Source of the DNA: DHVE2 group archaeon
GTDB lineage: Archaea; Thermoplasmatota; Thermoplasmata; Thermoplasmatales; Aciduliprofundaceae
Assembly (NCBI GenBank): GCA_015520985.1
Contig: WAOY01000101.1
Span: 1-10,656 of the forward strand
DNA length: 10,656 nucleotides
Direction of reading: 5' to 3'
Position 1 is the first letter of the stretch, and the number at the start of each line of letters is the position of its first letter. Shown here piece by piece: positions 7,001-10,656 of this stretch. A model generated the notes under the pieces. The model was not told the origin of the DNA, made no database searches, and worked only from the letters and a program-made list of their open reading frames with translations. The translations under genes and the position numbers were made by a program.

Positions 7001-8881
7001 TACGAGGTTCTCCAGGGATTTAAGGGCCTCCTCCCCGCGGCTTATGTAATCCTCCGCCTTAACAATGTCCTTCTTCTTCAGGGCAACCTCCGCCCGTTCA
7101 ATGTAACTCATCACCTCGGTGACGTTGCCCCCTGCGTTCCTGAGGAACTCCACGTCCTCCTTCATCTTCTGCAGCTTCTCCGCGTACTTCTTGCCCTCTA
7201 TCTCGAAGGAGACCTCCCGTATCCTCTGGAGCTCCTCCATCACCTTGTCTATCTCACCAGTGGAGAGGTACTCCCTTGCCTTGGCCAGGGACTCCTTGAT
7301 CCTCGGGTCGTCGTACTTGGAGACCTTCTCCTCTATCTCCTTTATGTGATCCTCTATCCTCAGGTAGAGGTCCTCCTCCACCTTCCTCAGGGCGAGTATC
7401 GCCTCCTTGTAATTTTCGTCCGCTATCTGGGACTTGGCATCGCTTATCGCGAGCTTGAGGTCTTCCACTACAATCTTCTCCTCCTCGCACATCTCCACGA
7501 TCTTCGCGATATCGTTGTACAGCGCCTGGGCTATGTCCCGCAGGCCCGCCTTGATGCCCGCCACGAGCTCGTTGAGCATCTTCTCCGCCTTCTCGGCGTC
7601 CCTCTCGAGCTCCTCCTCTATCCTCTTGACAGTGTCGTCCACGCCCTCCAGTATAATGTTCTCCTTCTCCAGGTCCTCCAGCGAGGCCTTTATCCTCTTG
7701 AGCTCCTCCTTCAACTGCTTGTAGAGATCCTTCCTCCTCTCCACAAGGTCAAGGGTCTCCAGAACGATATCGTAGGCCTTCTTGTGCTTCCCTATCTTCA
7801 GGAAATTACGAGCGTTGTCTATCTTCTTCAGGAACGGGTTTATGTCTATGCCCTGCTCCTTCGCTTCGAGGAACACCTCGCGGGCCTTCTTTATTACCTC
7901 CATCACCCTCTGGAACTTCTGCTTCTCCGCGAGTTCGGTGGCCTTCCTTATGTAGGCCACGGCTCCCTCGAAGTCATCCTCAGCGTACCTCTTCTTGGAC
8001 TCCTCCAGCAGGGCCTGGGGCTCCGATACATCTATCTCCATCGCCCTGCCCTCTTCCACTATGCGAGATGCGATCTCGTGGAGCTTGTGGTAAAACGAGT
8101 CAAATGCCTTCTTGGCGCTCTCCTCGTACTCCCGCGCCTCGCGCAGGGCCGCGCCGTAGTTGCCGGATTCCATCAGCTCCTTTATCTTCCCCTCGGCGCC
8201 CCTGTCCACGGGAAGGTTGAAGTGGGCAGATGACGCTATTTCCACTATCTTCTGGGTCTTGGAGATGTAGTCCTCTATCATCCCGCGGAGCTGTTCCACG
8301 GCCCTGTCGCGGATCTCCTTCAACTTGAGGAGCGCCTCGTAGTCCTTTCCGCTTATTTTATCCACTTCCTCGCGGACCCACTCCATCCCCTCTATGGACC
8401 CGATCACCTCCTTCAGTTCCCTGGCTACGTGATCCACGTTTTCCGCGATGACGGAATCGAGCCTCTCCCTGACTGAGTTGAGTATCTCAAAGCTCTTCTC
8501 GGGGTCCTCACCCAGCTTCTCCTCCCCCTCCTTGATATCCGCCTTGACCTTGGCCACGTCCTCTCCGGAAATGAGGTCAAGGAGCTTGGTTATCTTCTCC
8601 GCCTCCTCCGCGTATACCCTGCGGAGGTCCTCCACAAGTTCCTTCTCCACCTTCTCAAAAACCTCTATAGCCGCGTCCAGGTCTTTTAGGTCGTACAGGT
8701 TCTTGCCCTTGGAGTACTCCTCCTTTACCTTTCCGAGATCAACCCTGCCCTCCAGGAGCGCCATGTACCTGTCTATTTTGGCCATGAGAGCATCGCATCT
8801 CTCCTTCTTCTCCCTGAGGGCCCTCGCTTTCTTCTCAAGTTCCTTCTCGAGTTTCAGCCGGCTGAGGTACGGGGTTGGCAA
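4043..8881 (-). CDS. Giant helical 62-residue repeat protein with Ig-like domain and C-terminal zinc finger
   Basis: I do not recognise this 1612-residue protein as a named family. Residues 1-45 are a charged helix. Residues 45-1425 consist of about 23 diverged copies of a 62-residue, all-helical, Lys/Glu-rich repeat. Residues 1436-1530 look like a CARDB-type beta-sandwich ('AKITVENTGDVEAQNV'). After an Ala/Pro/Glu/Lys linker, residues 1566-1605 form a zinc site: Cys1566, Cys1569, Cys1584, Cys1587, His1592, Cys1595, Cys1602 and Cys1605, a C4HC3 order as in PHD and RING-like treble clefs. No Walker motif, signal peptide or membrane segment is seen, so it is not an SMC/Rad50 ATPase and is probably cytoplasmic. 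The start is TTG at 8881, chosen because GGAGGT lies seven bases upstream; the nearby ATG at 8897 runs into a stop after three codons. It follows ftsZ by 49 bases with a TATA-like site and precedes arcS by one base. A scaffold or cytoskeletal role is only inferred. Confidence 0.9.
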   Translation of the reverse strand: MPTPYLSRLKLEKELEKKARALREKKERCDALMAKIDRYMALLEGRVDLGKVKEEYSKGKNLYDLKDLDAAIEVFEKVEKELVEDLRRVYAEEAEKITKLLDLISGEDVAKVKADIKEGEEKLGEDPEKSFEILNSVRERLDSVIAENVDHVARELKEVIGSIEGMEWVREEVDKISGKDYEALLKLKEIRDRAVEQLRGMIEDYISKTQKIVEIASSAHFNLPVDRGAEGKIKELMESGNYGAALREAREYEESAKKAFDSFYHKLHEIASRIVEEGRAMEIDVSEPQALLEESKKRYAEDDFEGAVAYIRKATELAEKQKFQRVMEVIKKAREVFLEAKEQGIDINPFLKKIDNARNFLKIGKHKKAYDIVLETLDLVERRKDLYKQLKEELKRIKASLEDLEKENIILEGVDDTVKRIEEELERDAEKAEKMLNELVAGIKAGLRDIAQALYNDIAKIVEMCEEEKIVVEDLKLAISDAKSQIADENYKEAILALRKVEEDLYLRIEDHIKEIEEKVSKYDDPRIKESLAKAREYLSTGEIDKVMEELQRIREVSFEIEGKKYAEKLQKMKEDVEFLRNAGGNVTEVMSYIERAEVALKKKDIVKAEDYISRGEEALKSLENLVSKDVFDSAKIITAAAKRIGVDIGKQGLMALLKKAKESIEKEDYRSAIKYSLEARELAKDLRDRAEKAYSQLVNAAKKVAKLKDMGADVSEVAKLLVRAKRKFEANEFEEAEKLAEECSKKADEMENKARVEHLRRELDAVGKVMKELGLSNEFKKKTREFYSRYEDMKFEGLPELGEKVLAELRDHVETILTDYIGKIETDIYDAKAKGYELSINLEDLENAKDLFIKRKYLDALYILKKLESQIAAIYEKNEKLMEIRNNIKKYLDMAVSLGIDITPYKKALNDLQNIGNTKKAEAEAKRIIKEIETALNKKVRSVIMKVEKELDAMRRRGEDVTAPENILNRAKAQLKEKNYVEALNKAMAAVGEIEKYEIQKNTAYGILKRLEVKIKAMQKILPEDVVKEYEYAKKLFLKGLYEKSIERSMRVSDRLSEIERIINYIKEKNKEIREMVMKAHRLGMDVKDVLRLFNQAKEEFKNHNYQQSLKLVDQCYTEAKLLMIDAVNKYKSAYSKMVTLIKRLGLEDDFKDDMREMDRLFEEGDYERIKVKLSEMKKDLNKKLAELSDRVMKEWQEKKRLFKEMNVDIGVDLEKEDMKLRELRAKDYTKFFEYASMLNEKMEDHMPVLIKKKIDDLKAQLDKYEKFGVNMDEYHSKLYEILSMMEEKDYGEIFRMLQEVEENFNRYLDEYVKSLEEKVRKRVGEYSEEVAKDFVERIEKMRSVGNYAEAIRIYGEANDFIARYKVFMEEFGKKVEEVKDRLRFALSLGLKVGDLITKLKEIEERAPMDMERAKLDLEDLKSKLNIMIDSLEPKLDIGIELGESTDGKRAAKITVENTGDVEAQNVRIEIRGAYRAPSPVELLKVEKGAREELDVYLEEGKGDRVTVTATYYRFDGKEYTVTREIEVPKEALKEAPAEEAPKAAEEKEEKKGFHIEKAKEKVKCSFCRGTILPAMNLDVVVCDNCGAVYHVPCAKRIKKCKVCGQEFKFD
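4058..4192 (-). other. C4HC3 zinc-binding domain at the C-terminus of the giant protein
   Basis: Codons 1564-1608 encode four ligand pairs with spacing C-x2-C-x14-C-x2-C-x4-H-x2-C-x6-C-x2-C. The 'CDNCGAVYHVPC' core is typical of PHD and prokaryotic RING-like treble-clef fingers. The last loop, six residues, is shorter than in most eukaryotic PHD fingers. It may mediate protein contacts. Ubiquitin-ligase activity cannot be claimed, because no E2-like or ubiquitin-like gene is nearby. Confidence 0.7.
4607..8749 (-). repeat. Array of about 23 coding repeats of close to 186 bp (62 residues)
   Basis: Anchor residues, mostly aromatic in the context [DN]-Y-x-x-A, fall at residues 68, 127, 181, 242, 304, 366, 429, 491, 544, 606, 670, 734, 796, 858, 919, 981, 1043, 1107, 1168, 1230, 1292, 1349 and 1412. 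Eighteen of the 22 steps are 61-64 residues; the exceptions are 59, 54, 53 and 57. A Gly of a G-x-D-type turn lies exactly 22 residues before the anchor in at least seven copies (344, 584, 712, 836, 959, 1085, 1270). The copies are diverged in protein sequence and show no obvious DNA identity, which points to an old duplication held by selection. Each unit is predicted to be a long plus a short helix. Confidence 0.8.
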
Positions 8882-8888
8882 CTTTCAA

Positions 8889-8894
8889 ACCTCC
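8889..8894 (-). promoter_or_regulatory. Strong Shine-Dalgarno site supporting a TTG start
   Basis: The minus strand reads GGAGGT, seven bases before the TTG at 8881. This is the strongest ribosome-binding site in the window and the reason for accepting the non-ATG start of the giant gene. Confidence 0.65.
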
Positions 8895-8916
8895 ATCTGT
8901 GTAATATGCATTTCTC

Positions 8917-8926
8917 ATTTAATATT
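8917..8926 (-). promoter_or_regulatory. TATA-like element before the giant repeat-protein gene
   Basis: The minus strand reads AATATTAAAT, centred about 40 bases before the TTG start, the same spacing as the hppA promoter. The expected leader of about 14 bases would carry the GGAGGT site. It lies only a few bases after the ftsZ stop, so the giant gene may be transcribed both on its own and by read-through from ftsZ. Confidence 0.4.
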
Positions 8927-8930
8927 TGCC

Positions 8931-9968
8931 TCATCTCACTTCGAAGTCCAGGTCCAGGATTTCCTTCTCCTCCACCCTTTCCTCTTCCAGGAACGGCACC
9001 TTTATTCCCGTTAACACCACCAGGAGGCGCATCCTTCCGTAATAACTGGGATCCACCCTGGCTCCCATGGAAACCCGGGCATCCCTGCGCAGGAAGGAGG
9101 CAACGGTGTCCACGGTGGAGTAAATCATGTTCAGAGTTGCATCCTCCCCCACGGTCATGTGTATCAGGGCGCCGTTGGCGTTGGTGTAATCAACATTTAT
9201 GAGGGGATTGTTGAGCGCCTCTATCACGATCTTCCTTATGTCCGATATCTCCCCCTCCCCCAGCAGAATGGTGGAGAGGTTACCCTCCTCCATTATGTAC
9301 CGCAGATCCGCGAGGTCAATATTGATGAGGGATGGCTTCGTAAGTATGTCCACGAAGGACATGATGGAGTAGCTTATTAGCTGATCCATCACCATGAACG
9401 CCTCGTTGAGCGGACGATTAGATACAACATCAAGAAGCTTCTCGTTCTCGAGCACTATCACCGTGTTTGACCTTTCCACTATCTTCCTGAGGCCCTCCTT
9501 GGCCCTCTCGCGGCGAACCTTCTCCCACTTGAATGGGATTGTGACGATTGATATGACCATCGCACCCTCCCCGCGGGCAATGTCTGCGATGACCGGCGCC
9601 GCCCCCGTGCCCGTGCCTCCACCGAGCCCGGCCGTTATGAACACCAGGTCCGCATCCCTGAAAAGTGTGCGAATCTTATCCCTAGCCAGCTCAGCACCCT
9701 GCTCCCCCAGCTCAACGCGCCCTCCTGTGCCCTTCCCGTCCACTACCTTCAGGAGCACCTTCATGTCCGCGTCCACCATGTTGAGGTGGGGGTAATCGGT
9801 GTTTATCGCGATGGTGGGCACATCGAGACCGAGGCGTTTCATCCTCCATATGGCGTTGCACCCTGCGCCTCCAACACCTACGACGAGAATCCTCAGACCC
9901 CTGTCGCTCCCGTGCCCGTGCAGGTCGTCGTAATCAGAGACCCTGCGGAGAAGGGACGCTATGGTCAT
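8931..9968 (-). CDS. ftsZ: Cell division GTPase FtsZ (archaeal tubulin-like)
   Basis: FtsZ polymerises with GTP into filaments that form the division ring at mid-cell. The protein has 345 residues. After a polar N-terminal tail of about 23 residues come the nucleotide-binding loops: T1 VGVGGAGCNA at 30-39, AINTD at 54-58, and the tubulin signature GGGTGTG at 116-122. The T7 synergy loop NIDLAD at 216-221 keeps the N-x-D-x-x-D residues that complete the GTPase site of the next subunit, so it should be active. The C-terminal domain carries GARVDPS and TGIKVP phrases typical of FtsZ, followed by a short acidic tail without a long linker. One unusual point: after the AINTD loop, 'GKGTGGRVELG' departs from the usual G-x-G-A-G-G-x-P-x-x-G form. 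The ATG at 9968 overlaps the upstream stop (ATGA), so translation is coupled to the RHH gene. That arrangement resembles cdrS-ftsZ2 of haloarchaea, but the paralogue (FtsZ1 or FtsZ2) is not settled. Confidence 0.95.
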   Translation of the reverse strand: MTIASLLRRVSDYDDLHGHGSDRGLRILVVGVGGAGCNAIWRMKRLGLDVPTIAINTDYPHLNMVDADMKVLLKVVDGKGTGGRVELGEQGAELARDKIRTLFRDADLVFITAGLGGGTGTGAAPVIADIARGEGAMVISIVTIPFKWEKVRRERAKEGLRKIVERSNTVIVLENEKLLDVVSNRPLNEAFMVMDQLISYSIMSFVDILTKPSLINIDLADLRYIMEEGNLSTILLGEGEISDIRKIVIEALNNPLINVDYTNANGALIHMTVGEDATLNMIYSTVDTVASFLRRDARVSMGARVDPSYYGRMRLLVVLTGIKVPFLEEERVEEKEILDLDFEVR

Positions 9969-10327
9969 TCTCCAGCACCCGCCTCCTCCTTGATCTTCTT
10001 TATCTCCTCGTTAATCTCCTCCTGGGCCGCCTCCGAGATTATCCTGCGCACGTATTCCTTGACCGCCATACGTATTGCGTCGTCAAGGCTCACAGCCTCA
10101 ACCTCACCGCTCTCCACCAAGCTCTCTAGCATCCTGACCGTCTTCTTGGGAAGGTCCACCCTAACCCGCTCGACGCTCTGCGGCGAGAACTTGAGGCCGA
10201 GGAACTCCTCTATGGCAGCGCGTACCACGTCGGACAGGTTCTTGTACTCTCCCTCCTCCACCAGTTTCTGCAGCTTCTCCGCAGCGTCCTTCGACAGCCT
10301 TATGGTAATCCTCGCCGAATCTGACAT
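9965..10327 (-). CDS. Tandem ribbon-helix-helix DNA-binding protein, CdrS-like regulator of ftsZ
   Basis: A 120-residue probable transcription regulator with two ribbon-helix-helix (CopG/Arc-type) units in one chain. Unit 1 (about 4-43) has the strand 'ARITIRLS', helix A and a helix B starting at 'LSDVVRAAI'. Unit 2 (about 53-96) has 'ERVRVDLP', a helix and 'LDDAIRMAVKEYVRRI'. A charged helix (about 97-117, many Glu/Lys) follows. RHH proteins dimerise and place the strand in the DNA major groove; two units in one chain could form a pseudo-dimer. In haloarchaea the RHH protein CdrS is co-transcribed with ftsZ2 and controls division genes; a similar role is inferred from the ATGA overlap with ftsZ. 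The ATG at 10327 is preferred over an in-frame ATG at 10399 because the TATA box at 10378-10387 lies inside the extended reading frame. Three TGTC/GACA half-sites near the predicted transcription start suggest autoregulation. Confidence 0.88.
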   Translation of the reverse strand: MSDSARITIRLSKDAAEKLQKLVEEGEYKNLSDVVRAAIEEFLGLKFSPQSVERVRVDLPKKTVRMLESLVESGEVEAVSLDDAIRMAVKEYVRRIISEAAQEEINEEIKKIKEEAGAGE

Positions 10328-10350
10328 TTTTATCCACTTCCCTTGGATTT

Positions 10351-10371
10351 TGTCCGACAATAAGTATGTCG
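10351..10371. promoter_or_regulatory. Candidate operator: overlapping TGTC/GACA inverted repeats
   Basis: The plus strand holds TGTC-C-GACA (10351-10359), a perfect short palindrome, overlapping CGACA-7 bases-TGTCG (10355-10371). That gives three half-sites between the TATA box and the RHH start codon, at the expected transcription start (about 10356). The position fits repression of the RHH-ftsZ unit by its own RHH product. This is inferred from position and symmetry only. Confidence 0.45.
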
Positions 10372-10377
10372 AAAGTC

Positions 10378-10387
10378 GTATATATAG
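10378..10387 (-). promoter_or_regulatory. TATA box of the RHH-ftsZ operon
   Basis: The minus strand reads CTATATATAC, the strongest TATA match in the window, preceded by a purine-rich GCAAAA suited to a BRE. Its centre is about 55 bases before the ATG at 10327, giving a predicted leader of about 29 bases. Confidence 0.65.
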
Positions 10388-10402
10388 TTTTGCTTCCACT
10401 GG

Positions 10403-10407
10403 AAAAA
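10403..10407 (-). terminator. Possible T-tract terminator after the upstream gene
   Basis: The minus strand has a five-T run about 13 bases past the stop codon of the partial gene and before the next TATA box. Short T-tracts end transcription in archaea, but this one is minimal and no hairpin is seen. Confidence 0.25.
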
Positions 10408-10419
10408 TAGGTGGTGGGA

Positions 10420-10656
10420 TCAGGCGAATAGTTCCTGACCCTCAGGGAGGATTACTCCGAAGTGCCTGTAAGGAAGGATATTGACGTCAAACTCCACGAC
10501 CTTCGCTTCCTTTGCACCGATCTTCTCCACTTCCTCCTCCACGACCTCCCGGGACACGTGCGCCTCCAGCCACGCAAGAGTGTATCCAGGGAACTTCTCG
10601 CGAACCCTCCTGTTCAGCTCCTCGAAGAAGTCAACCACCGGCTTCTCCAGATACTC
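10420..10656 (-). CDS. C-terminal fragment of an unidentified protein (5' end outside window)
   Basis: This frame is open from the window edge (10656) to a TGA at 10420-10422, giving 78 residues. A GTG at 10638 could be read as a start, but the frame continues upstream without a stop, so a truncated longer protein is more likely. Visible are an amphipathic charged helix ('FFEELNRRVREKF'), a second helix rich in Glu and Val, and an ending of beta-like phrases 'VVEFDVNILPYRHFGVILP' closing with Gly-Gln-Glu-Leu-Phe-Ala. No catalytic motif or signal is seen and I do not recognise the family. It is separated from the RHH gene by 92 bases containing a T-run and a strong TATA box, so it probably ends the preceding transcription unit and need not be linked to ftsZ. 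Confidence 0.6.
   Translation of the reverse strand, partial: EYLEKPVVDFFEELNRRVREKFPGYTLAWLEAHVSREVVEEEVEKIGAKEAKVVEFDVNILPYRHFGVILPEGQELFA

Noticed and set aside
6443..8233. Long open frame of 596 codons on the plus strand
   Set aside because: It lies wholly antisense to the giant gene. Its Leu/His/Tyr-rich translation follows from reading Glu/Lys/Ile codons backwards. No ribosome-binding site or domain is seen.
4043..8881. SMC/Rad50-type ATPase or TPR protein
   Set aside because: No Walker A, Walker B or ABC signature is present at either end. The repeat spacing is about 62, not 34, and the TPR consensus residues are missing.
8895..8897. ATG at 8897 as the start of the giant gene
   Set aside because: The frame reads ATG GAG GTT TGA and stops at once. 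The GGAGGT site overlapping it fits the TTG at 8881.
10328..10399. 24-residue N-terminal extension of the RHH protein (ATG at 10399)
   Set aside because: The strong TATA box at 10378-10387 falls inside the extension, and the RHH strand begins right after the downstream ATG.
1..10656. CRISPR arrays, tRNA or rRNA genes, insertion sequences
   Set aside because: No regularly spaced identical DNA repeats, RNA gene signatures, terminal repeats or transposase motifs were found on either strand.

Overview
The window looks like a piece of a euryarchaeal chromosome, most likely Thermoplasmata-like and possibly thermophilic. Evidence for archaea: an ArcS-type archaeosine synthase (an archaea-specific tRNA modification enzyme), an FtsZ directly downstream of a ribbon-helix-helix regulator (an arrangement known from euryarchaea), TATA boxes about 40 bp upstream of starts that carry GGAGGT/GGGTGAT Shine-Dalgarno sites, and one apparently leaderless gene. 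GC content is moderate to high by eye, with frequent AGG (Arg) and ATA (Ile) codons. The genus cannot be fixed from the sequence alone.

All seven supported genes lie on the minus strand, so transcription runs from high to low coordinates. In that order they are: the C-terminal end of an unidentified protein (10420-10656); a tandem ribbon-helix-helix DNA-binding protein (9965-10327); FtsZ (8931-9968), overlapping it by ATGA; a giant 1612-residue helical repeat protein with an Ig-like domain and a C-terminal zinc finger (4043-8881); archaeosine synthase ArcS (2560-4041), whose ATG lies one base past the giant gene's stop; a K+-dependent membrane pyrophosphatase of the Na+-pump-like type (472-2514); and the N-terminal end of a secreted Ig-like protein (1-435). 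No gap exceeds 100 bases. I see no RNA genes, CRISPR or mobile elements.

The most interesting part is 4043-10327. A predicted autoregulated RHH protein and FtsZ form a tight unit, followed after 49 bases by the giant protein. Reading that protein by hand shows about 23 diverged copies of a repeat of close to 62 residues. Each has a Gly-x-Asp turn about 22 residues before an aromatic anchor of the form [DN]-Y-x-x-A. The period does not match TPR (34) or spectrin (about 106) repeats. The protein has no signal peptide or membrane segment, so it is probably a cytoplasmic rod ending in a beta-sandwich and a PHD/RING-like C4HC3 zinc site. Its position next to ftsZ suggests, without proving, a structural role in division or cell shape.

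The downstream genes are housekeeping: tRNA modification and pyrophosphate-driven ion pumping. ArcS is probably translated with the giant gene. hppA and the last gene appear to have their own promoters.
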